A DNA stretch of 6,843 bases from an uncultured Collinsella sp. (GCA_900552875.1 USCS01000085.1:1-6843), one strand, 5' to 3'; positions 1-5,939 are shown, counted from the first letter of the stretch. Notes: generated by a model from the letters alone, not told the origin. Numbers and translations: made by a program.

Positions 1-887
1 CCGGCGAACTGGGCGTCGGAGTGCATACGGCCCATGGTGTCGGTCATGCCGTAAGAGGCAGGGCCGGCGCCCATGTTGTCCGGGTGCAGGGTACGGCCAG
101 TGCCGCCACCAGAAGCGACGGAGAAGTACTTCTTGCCAGCCTCGAGGCGCTCCTTCTTGTAGGTGCCAGCGACGGGGTGCTGGAAGCGCGTGGGGTTGGT
201 GGAGTTGCCGGTGATCGAGATGTCGACGTTCTCGTGCCACATGATGGCAACGCCCTCGCGGACGTCGTCGGAGCCGTAGCAGTTAACGGCAGCGCGGGGA
301 CCATCGGAGTAGGGGATGGTCTCGACGACCTTGAGCTCGCCCGTGTAGTAGTCGAACTGAGTCTTCACATAGGTGAAGCCGTTGATGCGGGCGATGATCT
401 GGGCGGCGTCCTTGCCCAGACCGTTCAGGATAACGCGCAGCGGCTTCTTGCGAGCCTTGTTGGCGTTCAGAGCCAGGCCGATAGCACCCTCAGCGGCAGC
501 GAAGGACTCGTGGCCGGCCAGGAAGGCGAAGCACTCGGTGTCGTCGGAGAGCAGCATAGCGCCCAGGTTGCCGTGGCCCAGACCGACCTTGCGGTCCTCG
601 GCGACGGAGCCGGGAACGGTGAAGGCCTGGATGCCCTCGCCGATGATGGCGGCAGCCTCAGAAGCAGTCTTGGCGCCACGCTTGACAGCGAGAGCGCAGC
701 CGAGGGTGTAGGCCCACTCGGCGTTCTGGAAGGCGATGGACTGGGTGTTGTTGACGATCTCACGCGGGTTGAAGCCCTTGTCGGTGCAGATCTGCAGAGC
801 TTCCTCGAGGGAGGCGATGCCGTTGTCGGCGAGGCACTTGTTGATCTTGTCAGCGCGGCGCTCGTAACCTTCGAACGTAACAGTCAT
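1..887 (-). CDS. GGGtGRT-family protein, C-terminus cut by window edge
   Basis: The frame starts at ATG (887-885) and stays open to the left edge, giving 295 complete codons. The name-giving motif GGGTGRTLHPDNM is at about residues 260-272, a near-certain family match. Other recognisable stretches are GLGHGNLGAMLLSDDTECFAF (103-122, partly) and a Gly/Ala-rich segment around 125-145. No signal peptide or membrane helix is visible, so it is probably cytoplasmic. I recall family members of roughly 330 residues, so a few dozen may be missing. The biochemical function of the family is not known to me. A purine-rich ribosome-binding site (GGGAGGG, 896-902) lies 8 nt before the ATG, and the upstream scaffold gene ends only 18 nt away, so the two are cotranscribed. 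Codons end almost always in C or G, consistent with high expression. The iron-sulfur neighbour suggests a role in metal-cluster or sulfur chemistry; that is inference. Confidence 0.88.
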   Translation of the reverse strand, partial: MTVTFEGYERRADKINKCLADNGIASLEEALQICTDKGFNPREIVNNTQSIAFQNAEWAYTLGCALAVKRGAKTASEAAAIIGEGIQAFTVPGSVAEDRKVGLGHGNLGAMLLSDDTECFAFLAGHESFAAAEGAIGLALNANKARKKPLRVILNGLGKDAAQIIARINGFTYVKTQFDYYTGELKVVETIPYSDGPRAAVNCYGSDDVREGVAIMWHENVDISITGNSTNPTRFQHPVAGTYKKERLEAGKKYFSVASGGGTGRTLHPDNMGAGPASYGMTDTMGRMHSDAQFA

Positions 888-905
888 AGTTATTTCCCTC
901 CCTTT

Positions 906-1640
906 CTACTCGTGAACCGGGAACACGCTGGCGACGGAGTGAGTCTCCTCGTCGGTGCGCGGGTCGATGTACTTGGCAGCGTTCTCCCACTGACCATAGT
1001 GGCCCATAGCGCCAGCGATGGCCTCCTCGGGGGTCTTGCCGGCCTTGACGGCGTCGGTGAACTTGCCGAGGTTCAGGAACTCGAATGCGATGATCTCGTT
1101 CTTGTCGTTGAGAGCCATGCGGGTGACGTAGCCCTGGGCGAGCTCGAGGTAACGAGCGCCCTTGGCCTTGGTGCCGAACATGGTGCCGACCTGGGAGCGA
1201 AGGCCCTTGCCGAGGTCGTCGAGGGAGGCGCCCACGGGCAGGCCGCCCTCGGAGAACGCGGTCTGGCTGCGGCCGTAAACGATCTGCAGGAAAATCTCGC
1301 GCATAGCAACGTTGATGGCGTCGCAGACGAGGTCGGTGTTGAGGGCCTCGAGGATGGTCTTACCGGGAAGGATCTCGGAAGCCATGGCGGCAGAGTGGGT
1401 CATGCCCGAGCAGCCGATGGTCTCAACGAGGGCCTCCTCGATGATGCCGTCCTTGACGTTCAGCGTGAGCTTGCAGGCGCCCTGCTGAGGTGCGCACCAA
1501 CCCACACCGTGCGTAAGACCGGAGATGTCGGAAATCTCCTTAGCCTGGACCCACTTGCCCTCCTCGGGGATGGGTGCGGGGCCGTGGTATGCACCCTTGG
1601 CAACGGGGCACATGTTCTCCACTTCCTGTGAGTACTGCAT
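906..1640 (-). CDS. NifU_N-like iron-sulfur cluster scaffold protein, GGGtGRT-associated type
   Basis: This 244-residue protein belongs to the NifU_N/IscU superfamily of scaffolds on which Fe-S clusters are assembled. The fold signature is seen at 62-90: VKDGIIEEALVETIGC, then SGMTHSAAMASEIL, matching the I-x-[DE]-A...GC...AS pattern of U-type proteins. Cysteines are at 11, 49, 56, 77 and 106. The usual CGD motif is absent; WCAPQQGAC (48-56) takes its place. Residues from about 125 onward (SEGGLPVG, LGKGLRSQVGTMFG, KYIDPR) form an extension not found in SufU or IscU, and no NifU C-terminal CxxC domain is present. I chose the ATG at 1640 because AGGAG lies 4 nt before it and because MQYSQEVENM matches the N-terminus I recall for relatives. 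An ATG at 1613 is the main alternative. The frame stays open to 1784, but that extension crosses the promoter-like region and is Arg-rich without homology. It is the first gene of an operon with the GGGtGRT gene. Confidence 0.88.
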   Translation of the reverse strand: MQYSQEVENMCPVAKGAYHGPAPIPEEGKWVQAKEISDISGLTHGVGWCAPQQGACKLTLNVKDGIIEEALVETIGCSGMTHSAAMASEILPGKTILEALNTDLVCDAINVAMREIFLQIVYGRSQTAFSEGGLPVGASLDDLGKGLRSQVGTMFGTKAKGARYLELAQGYVTRMALNDKNEIIAFEFLNLGKFTDAVKAGKTPEEAIAGAMGHYGQWENAAKYIDPRTDEETHSVASVFPVHE

Positions 1641-1644
1641 GCCT

Positions 1645-1649
1645 CTCCT
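1645..1649 (-). promoter_or_regulatory. Ribosome-binding site of the scaffold gene
   Basis: AGGAG on the minus strand, 4 nt before the ATG at 1640 and inside a purine-rich run (GAGAGGAGAGG). It decides the start against the longer open frame reaching 1784, which has no comparable site. Confidence 0.75.
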
Positions 1650-1702
1650 CTCTATCGTGTTGGCGTCCCGTTTGGGGGTCTTGGCTGGCGATTGCCGGGC
1701 GA

Positions 1703-1715
1703 CCCTTCGAAAGGG
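1703..1715. other. Small hairpin in the scaffold-operon leader
   Basis: CCCTT and AAGGG (1703-1707 and 1711-1715) form a 5-bp stem with a 3-nt loop. It lies between the candidate -10 (1734-1739) and the scaffold start (1640), so it would fall in or near the 5' untranslated leader on the minus strand. There is no U-run after it, so it is not a terminator. It may be incidental. Confidence 0.35.
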
Positions 1716-1733
1716 ACATGACATGCAGCCCCT

Positions 1734-1739
1734 ATAATA
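1734..1739 (-). promoter_or_regulatory. Candidate -10 element for the scaffold/GGGtGRT operon
   Basis: TATTAT on the minus strand, about 95 nt before the scaffold ATG, in an otherwise GC-rich leader. At 17-bp spacing the -35 hexamer would be CGAATA (1757-1762), a poor match, so this is a weak or activator-dependent promoter if real. The same bases read TATAAT on the plus strand. Confidence 0.35.
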
Positions 1740-2032
1740 CCGCGAAATGCACGGAATATTCGGCGAACGGCTCAGTTTTCGCATCGAGAAGTGCTGAAGT
1801 TTTAATTGAAACGGTTTAACTCTATGTTCTGTGGTCGTGAACTTCCGTAGAGGGGGTCCGTCTTGGGCAAGCTATTGGTCAGCTCTTGTAAGCATTGCGG
1901 GGGTTGACCTGTTGCAACGATGCCGTTCGCCGCCTGATTACTGCCTTTGGCCGCGCGAGTGTATTGTTTTGCGTGAATGTTTTGATGGCACGCTTCAATC
2001 GTGCTGTATTGGATGGCAAGCAGATCCCGGCG

Positions 2033-2039
2033 AAGGGAG
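2033..2039 (+). promoter_or_regulatory. Ribosome-binding site of the transposase-like gene
   Basis: AAGGGAG, 4 nt before the ATG at 2044. It sits exactly in the 7-nt loop of a GGCG/CGCC stem (2029-2032 and 2040-2043). It supports the ATG at 2044 as the start rather than a GTG at 1831 in the same frame. Confidence 0.65.
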
Positions 2040-2043
2040 CGCC

Positions 2044-2853
2044 ATGCAGCGCGTTTGGAGAACGGTTACCGGCTTTTACCATGTCTGTGCCCGCGGTACG
2101 GGCAAGCAGCTCATCTTTGAGGGCGATGAAGACCGGTGGGAGTTCTTGGAGCTGATGCGTGAGTGCTGCCGCAAGGCGGGCGTGACGGTTATCGCCTGGT
2201 GCCTTATGGGCAATCACGTGCGTCTGGTGCTTGCAGATTACGAGGACGCGATGAGCGCGGCGATGCACCGGCTGCTTTTGACGTACGCGCGGCGGTTCAA
2301 TAAACGCACGGGGCGCACAGGGCATCTGTTCCAGAACCGTTTTGACCGGCGCTCGCTCGATACCGACTGGCAGGTGATGGAGGCTATTCGCTCCGTTCAC
2401 GCCGATCCGCAGGAGGCGGGCATGAGCCTAATCGAGCGTTACCCCTGGAGCAGCTTTGCGGAGCATCTGCGCGCTTACGACAGTGATGCGGCAGATGCCG
2501 CGAGGGGATTTTCTGATCCTTCTTGCGTGCTTGAACTTTTTGGTTCTGCCGAGGGCTTTATTGCCTATTCGCTTTCGACGCCCGACGGTAGCGAGCCGGC
2601 GCTGTGCGATATGAAAGAGACAGAGTGGGAACGCCACGCCTTTGCCGACAAGATGGCGAAGAGCCTCGGGGTTCCGCTCAACGAACTCAAGACCGTTGCG
2701 CCCTCGCGGCGAGACAGAATCATTTTCGCTCTGCACGATGGCGGCTACACGGTGCGCGAGGTCGAACGGTATACGGGAATCAGCAAGAGTACCGTATCTC
2801 GTATCGTGCGCGCTTATGCGCGGGTGAAGGCACAGGCTGAGCTCTCGGAATAG
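2044..2853 (+). CDS. Catalytically degenerate RAYT/IS200-like transposase homologue with C-terminal HTH
   Basis: This 269-residue protein has a Y1-transposase core of the REP-associated tyrosine transposase type. Diagnostic parts are FYHVCARGTGKQLIF (11-25), AWCLMGNHVRLVL (51-63), a YARRFN segment (81-86), RTGHLFQNRF (91-100), AIRSVHADPQEAG (114-126) and YPWSSF (133-138). Active members have NHxH and RYIHxNP. Here the metal-binding HUH motif is H58-V59-R60 and the nucleophile position is Ser117 in place of Tyr. Both key residues are therefore replaced, and single-strand cleavage is not expected. The C-terminal part (about 195-260) includes a helix-turn-helix, GYTVREVERYTGISKSTVSR (234-253), as in the longer RAYT relatives. 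No stop or frameshift breaks the gene. Codons are more mixed (AGA, CTT, TTT, AAT, GGG) than in the strongly biased neighbours, consistent with low expression or acquired DNA. It stands alone on the plus strand, convergent with suf. It may be a decaying transposase or a recruited DNA-binding protein. Confidence 0.85.
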   Translation: MQRVWRTVTGFYHVCARGTGKQLIFEGDEDRWEFLELMRECCRKAGVTVIAWCLMGNHVRLVLADYEDAMSAAMHRLLLTYARRFNKRTGRTGHLFQNRFDRRSLDTDWQVMEAIRSVHADPQEAGMSLIERYPWSSFAEHLRAYDSDAADAARGFSDPSCVLELFGSAEGFIAYSLSTPDGSEPALCDMKETEWERHAFADKMAKSLGVPLNELKTVAPSRRDRIIFALHDGGYTVREVERYTGISKSTVSRIVRAYARVKAQAELSE

Positions 2854-2890
2854 AAAATGGCCGAACCACTCTTGTCAAGCGATTCGGCCA
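2854..2890 (-). terminator. Rho-independent terminator for the suf operon
   Basis: TGGCCGAA (2858-2865) and TTCGGCCA (2883-2890) form a perfect 8-bp stem around a 17-nt loop that itself contains CTTGTCAAG. On the minus strand the stem is followed by TTTTC (2857-2853), fitting termination about 30-60 nt after the sufU stop. On the plus strand it is followed by ACAAAAATC, so it is a weak terminator for the transposase-like gene. Confidence 0.65.
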
Positions 2891-2894
2891 ACAA

Positions 2895-2908
2895 AAATCT
2901 TAAGATTT
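2895..2908. repeat. Perfect 14-bp palindrome
   Basis: AAATCTTAAGATTT reads the same on both strands, between the terminator-like stem and the end of sufU. It is the most A+T-rich spot of the junction. It could be part of transcription termination (on the minus strand it runs into TTTTTG) or a dimer binding site. No second copy was seen in the window. Confidence 0.6.
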
Positions 2909-2937
2909 GGGACAAGTTCTACTGATTATTTTGTCCC
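2909..2937. repeat. Inverted repeat overlapping the sufU stop
   Basis: GGGACAA (2909-2915) and TTGTCCC (2931-2937) form a perfect 7-bp stem with a 15-nt loop that contains the sufU stop codon (2921-2919). On the minus strand it is followed by AAATCTTAAGATTTTT, so together with the palindrome it may act as a first terminator or as a 3'-end stabiliser of the suf mRNA. Confidence 0.55.
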
Positions 2938-3353
2938 GTGAGCATGCCGTCGAGGGTGCGCCAGGCGAGCTCGGCGCATTTGACGCGGGCGGGCATGTGC
3001 GAGATGTCCTGGAGCTGGGCGGCTTCGTCCAGGTCTTCCAGGTCCTCCTCGGAGAGCTGCTCGCCGCGGATCATGGCAAGGAAGAGCTCTGCTAGGCGGC
3101 GAGCTTCCTCGACGGTCTCGCCGGTGATGAGGTCGGCCATGATGTCGGCGCTGGCCTGACTGATGGCGCAGCCGTGGCCGGTAAAGGAGGCCTCCTCGAT
3201 CACGCCGTTCTCGACGCGCAGCTGCAAGGTGAGCTCGTCGCCGCAGCTGGGGTTGATGCCGTCGTGCTCGTGCGTGGGAGCATCCATCTCATACTTATAG
3301 TCGGGGTGCGAGTTGTGCTCCATAAATGTGGTGGAGGTGTACAGATTACCCAT
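2919..3353 (-). CDS. sufU: SufU, Zn-dependent sulfurtransferase of the SUF pathway
   Basis: A 144-residue cytoplasmic protein that takes persulfide sulfur from SufS and passes it to the SufBCD scaffold. The three Zn-ligand cysteines and the conserved Asp are present: NPSCGDE (C37, D39), GHGCAIS (C62) and ARVKCAELAW (C126). The ASADIMADLITG segment follows C62 as in the family. The acidic insert SEEDLEDLDEAAQLQD (101-116) between the second and third cysteine is typical of SufU rather than IscU. Length equals the usual 140-150 residues. I chose the ATG at 3353 because MGNLY aligns with the family's N-terminal LY motif and GGAG (3362-3365) lies 8 nt upstream. The longer frame to 3446 is out-of-frame sufS sequence. 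The start overlaps the sufS stop by 8 nt, so translation is probably coupled. It is the last gene of the operon. Confidence 0.95.
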   Translation of the reverse strand: MGNLYTSTTFMEHNSHPDYKYEMDAPTHEHDGINPSCGDELTLQLRVENGVIEEASFTGHGCAISQASADIMADLITGETVEEARRLAELFLAMIRGEQLSEEDLEDLDEAAQLQDISHMPARVKCAELAWRTLDGMLTGQNNQ

Positions 3354-4671
3354 TGAACGTGCTCCAAACGTGATGCAGGCCGGCGATGAACTTGTCGATG
3401 TCGGCCTTGTCGTTGTAGAAGGCCACGCTGGCGCGGCAGCAGGCAAGGTTCTCGACGCCCAGCCAGGTGAGCAGCGGCTGCGCGCAGTGGTGGCCGGCGC
3501 GTATGCAGACGCCGTCCATGTCCATGATGCTCGCGACGTCGTGCGGGTGAATTCCCTTGACGTTAAAGCTCACAACGCCGTGGTGGTTGTCCCAATAGAT
3601 GGAGCCGATGATCTGGACAAAGTCGAGCTGCATGAGTTCGCCCATCAGATAGTGGACGAGTGCCTGCTCGCGGGCCTGGATGTTCTCGTAACCCACCGTG
3701 TTAACCAGGTAATCAAGGGCGGCGCCCGTGGCGAAGATGCCGGCGGCGTCCTGCGTGCCGGCCTCGAACTTCTCGGGGACGGGCGCCCAGACGGCGTCCT
3801 GCTCGGTGACAGAGTCGATCATCTCGCCACCGGTGAGCATGGGCGGCATGGCGTTCAGCAGGTCCATCTTGCCCCACAGCACGCCGATGCCCATGGGGCC
3901 CATGGCCTTGTGTGCGCTAAAGGCAAAGAAGTCGGCGCCTAGGTCGGCCACATCGACCGGCATGTGCGGCAGCGACTGCGCGCCGTCGACGACCAGATAG
4001 CCGCCGTACTTGTGCACGAGCTTGCCGAGGTTCTTGACCGGGTTCTCGACTCCTAGCACGTTGGAGACCTGACCCACGGCCAGGATCTTGGTCTTGGGTC
4101 CCACCTTGGCCAGAACCTCCTCGGTGGTGAGCTGGCCGGTCTTGGTGGGATAGAGGTAGACGAGCTTGGCGCCGGTCTCGCGGCAGACCTGCTGCCACGG
4201 AATCAGGTTGGAGTGGTGCTCCATGATGGTGATGACGACCTCGTCACCGGGCTCGAGCACCGTGGGTGCAAAGCTCTTGGCGACCAGGTTGAGCGACTCG
4301 CTCGTGTTGCGGGTGAAGACGACCTCGTTGGCCTGTGAGGCACCGATGAGGTCGGCGATCTGCTGGCGGACTTTCGCGATGGCGTCGGTGGCCTCGACGG
4401 ACAGCGAGTACAGGCCACGCAGGGGGTTGGCGTTCATGCGCTGATAGAAGTCGCGCTCGGCGTCGAGCACGCAGGCAGGGCGCTGCGCGGTGGCGGCACT
4501 ATCGAGGAAGGCGATCTCGGGGTGTTGCTGGAACAGCGGGAACTGTGCCTTGTAGGGATTGGTCTCGATGTCGACGGTAGGCCAGCCGCGCGAGGCCTCG
4601 TCGCTGGCGTCGAGCTCCATAGGCTCCGGTGCGGTACAGGTATCGCATTTAACGTGCTCGGTGTCGATCAT
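3346..4671 (-). CDS. sufS: SufS, group II cysteine desulfurase
   Basis: A PLP-dependent class V aminotransferase-fold enzyme, 441 residues, that releases sulfur from L-cysteine as a protein-bound persulfide plus alanine. The PLP lysine is K255 in FSAHKAMGPMGIGVLWGK. The cofactor-binding Asp/Gln pair is in VVDGAQS (D229, Q232), the ring-facing histidine in MEHHSN (152-153), and the active-site persulfide cysteine is C396 in RAGHHCAQPL. R413 in CRASVAFYN is the substrate-carboxylate Arg. All catalytic parts are present. The N-terminus is about 20-30 residues longer than usual before FPLF (44-47) and carries a C9-x-x-C12 pair. The ATG at 4671 is favoured by AGGAG 5 nt upstream and by its ATGA overlap with the sufD stop. 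An ATG at 4620 would remove the CxxC and is the alternative. SufU, downstream, is its sulfur acceptor. Confidence 0.96.
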   Translation of the reverse strand: MIDTEHVKCDTCTAPEPMELDASDEASRGWPTVDIETNPYKAQFPLFQQHPEIAFLDSAATAQRPACVLDAERDFYQRMNANPLRGLYSLSVEATDAIAKVRQQIADLIGASQANEVVFTRNTSESLNLVAKSFAPTVLEPGDEVVITIMEHHSNLIPWQQVCRETGAKLVYLYPTKTGQLTTEEVLAKVGPKTKILAVGQVSNVLGVENPVKNLGKLVHKYGGYLVVDGAQSLPHMPVDVADLGADFFAFSAHKAMGPMGIGVLWGKMDLLNAMPPMLTGGEMIDSVTEQDAVWAPVPEKFEAGTQDAAGIFATGAALDYLVNTVGYENIQAREQALVHYLMGELMQLDFVQIIGSIYWDNHHGVVSFNVKGIHPHDVASIMDMDGVCIRAGHHCAQPLLTWLGVENLACCRASVAFYNDKADIDKFIAGLHHVWSTFNG

Positions 4672-5939
4672 GCGAGCTCCTCTTCAAAGTTGTCGATCAG
4701 GTTGTTGCCCAGGCGGACGACGGCGGCGCGGGTGCGCTCGTCGGTGGCGGAAAGCGCGGCGTCCTCCAGCTTGGCACGGACGAACAGGTCCTCGGCGGCG
4801 TTTTGGTCAAGGCCGCGGCAGGCGAGGTAGAACAGCTGCTCGTCGCGGACGTGGCCGATGGTGGCTCCGTGGTTGCCGGCGACGTCGTCCTCGTCGCACA
4901 GGATGACGGGGACGGTCTTGTTGTCGACCCCCTTGTTGGCCAAAAGCACCGTCTCGCGCTCGGTGCCGGTTGCACCCTTGCAGCCGTGCACGAGGTCGAT
5001 GGTGCCGCGGTAGACCTTCTTGGACGTGCCGGTCAGCACGCCGTTGGCGTCGATCTCGCACTCGGTCTTGCGACCGCGGTGGCGCAGCTCGTAGTTAAAG
5101 TCGCGCACCTGCTCTCGGGCGCCCAGGTAGTCAGTATCGATGGTGACCTTGGCGGTATCGCCCAACAGGTCGCCGGCGAGGCCGGTGGCGCTGGCACCGG
5201 CACCCAGGACGGTGTGCTGCACGTTGACGCGCGCGCCCTCGTCCAGGAACAGGCCGGTGTCGTCGAGCGCGATCCAGCTATCGTCGAGCGTCTGCGTGCA
5301 GGTCACGTTGACGGTGGCGTACTCGTGGGCGCACACGCGTAGCACGGAGCCCACGACACCCTCGCCGGTAACGGGGGAGTCTAGGGCAATATGTAGATCG
5401 AGCGTCGACTGGGGACGGGCGACGACGTCGATGGCGGCGATGGCCGCGGCGGCATCGACAGCGCTCACGCGCACGGTAACCGTGGCGTGCTTGTATGCGG
5501 GCACATCGATGACGATGCGCTTGGTAGCGTGGTCGGCCAGGTAGGTGTAGGCAGCCTCGCCCATGCCAGTCTCGAAGGCCTCGGCAGGGGAGAGCTCCTC
5601 CTCGAGCTTGATGGCGCCGGCCTGGTAGACGGAGGTCGCAGGCACGTCGAGCTCGGTCTCGGGCGTGATACGGGCGCGGTCGGCGGCATCGCCGGGGGCG
5701 GAGGCGCGGCGCTCGGGGAAACGCTCGGCCATAGCGTCCATGGCGGCTTCAAACGCGTCTGCCACGCCGGTAAACTGCTCGTCCAAGCCCTCGACCTCAA
5801 CGGCCTCGGCGGGCGCGGCGGCAAGCTCGTCAGAGAGCTCGAGCTTGGTCTGGTTCATCTTGAGCCAACCCCAAGTGGCAGCCGGCATCGCATTAACCTG
5901 CTCAAGGATGGTAGCAGCGGTGTTGGTGGTCTGTTTCAT
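4668..5939 (-). CDS. sufD: SufD, partner subunit of the SufBC2D scaffold
   Basis: A 423-residue cytoplasmic protein that pairs with SufB; the SufB-SufD interface is where the cluster is built. The C-terminal core shows the family signature: NKTVPVILCDEDDVAGNHGA (C348, H357), then TIGHVRDEQLFYLACRGL. H357 lines up with the histidine that faces the SufB catalytic cysteine in E. coli SufD (His360; alignment from memory). Residues about 170-340 are the repetitive beta-helix region; the first 130 residues are a variable, Ala/Glu-rich helical domain. Length is normal for SufD. The signature ends LACRGL, and the SufB-type catalytic cysteine region (SCQSL) is absent, which separates it from SufB. The ATG (5939-5937) shares one base with the sufB stop (TAATG), with AAGGAG (5950-5955) 10 nt upstream. 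The stop overlaps the sufS start (ATGA). Confidence 0.93.
   Translation of the reverse strand: MKQTTNTAATILEQVNAMPAATWGWLKMNQTKLELSDELAAAPAEAVEVEGLDEQFTGVADAFEAAMDAMAERFPERRASAPGDAADRARITPETELDVPATSVYQAGAIKLEEELSPAEAFETGMGEAAYTYLADHATKRIVIDVPAYKHATVTVRVSAVDAAAAIAAIDVVARPQSTLDLHIALDSPVTGEGVVGSVLRVCAHEYATVNVTCTQTLDDSWIALDDTGLFLDEGARVNVQHTVLGAGASATGLAGDLLGDTAKVTIDTDYLGAREQVRDFNYELRHRGRKTECEIDANGVLTGTSKKVYRGTIDLVHGCKGATGTERETVLLANKGVDNKTVPVILCDEDDVAGNHGATIGHVRDEQLFYLACRGLDQNAAEDLFVRAKLEDAALSATDERTRAAVVRLGNNLIDNFEEELA
4677..4681 (-). promoter_or_regulatory. Ribosome-binding site of sufS
   Basis: AGGAG on the minus strand, inside the 3' end of sufD, 5 nt before the ATG at 4671. It supports the longer SufS N-terminus with its CxxC motif over the internal ATG at 4620, although that one also has GGAG 3 nt upstream. 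Confidence 0.65.

Larger units (their letters stand above)
1641..2043. other. Divergent intergenic region, 403 nt
   Basis: No convincing gene lies here. Open frames cross it on both strands but are Arg/Ser/Cys-rich, lack homology and are extensions of the neighbouring genes. From left to right it holds the scaffold gene's ribosome-binding site, a small hairpin (1703-1715), a two-way TATAAT/TATTATA element (1733-1739), an A+T-rich stretch (about 1795-1830), and a ribosome-binding site inside a short GC hairpin directly before the transposase-like gene (2029-2043). No riboswitch, tRNA or attachment site was recognised. Between about 1830 and 2028 I see nothing specific apart from isolated TTGACC- and TTGCAA-like hexamers without a matching -10. 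Confidence 0.7.

Noticed and set aside
21..1631. Plus-strand open frame of 536 codons opposite the GGGtGRT and scaffold genes
   Set aside because: It is antisense to two well-recognised genes, crosses their boundary, and its Val/Gly/Leu/Asp-rich composition is what GC-biased codons on the other strand produce. No family was recognised.
1641..1784. N-terminal extension of the scaffold protein to 1784
   Set aside because: The extra 48 residues are Arg/Ser/Pro-rich, lack homology, cover the promoter-like element, and a good ribosome-binding site favours 1640.
1831..2043. N-terminal extension of the transposase-like protein to a GTG at 1831
   Set aside because: The extra 71 residues have no transposase homology and no clear ribosome-binding site, whereas the ATG at 2044 has AAGGGAG and begins just before the conserved core.
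1641..2043. Riboswitch or small structured RNA in the divergent region
   Set aside because: Only short stems were found and no known riboswitch core was recognised.
1879..2400. Minus-strand open frame of 173 codons opposite the transposase-like gene
   Set aside because: It overlaps the conserved core antisense and shows no recognisable family.
2044..2937. A complete insertion sequence around the transposase-like gene
   Set aside because: No terminal inverted repeats, target duplication or subterminal hairpin pair was found on both sides; Y1-type elements need hairpins at both ends and the left side shows none that matches the right.
3354..3446. Upstream extension of SufU
   Set aside because: It is the out-of-frame reading of the sufS 3' end; the SufU family starts at the MGNLY region and a GGAG site fits ATG 3353.
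3313..3942. Plus-strand open frame inside sufS
   Set aside because: It is antisense to the conserved catalytic part of SufS and has codon-bias shadow composition.
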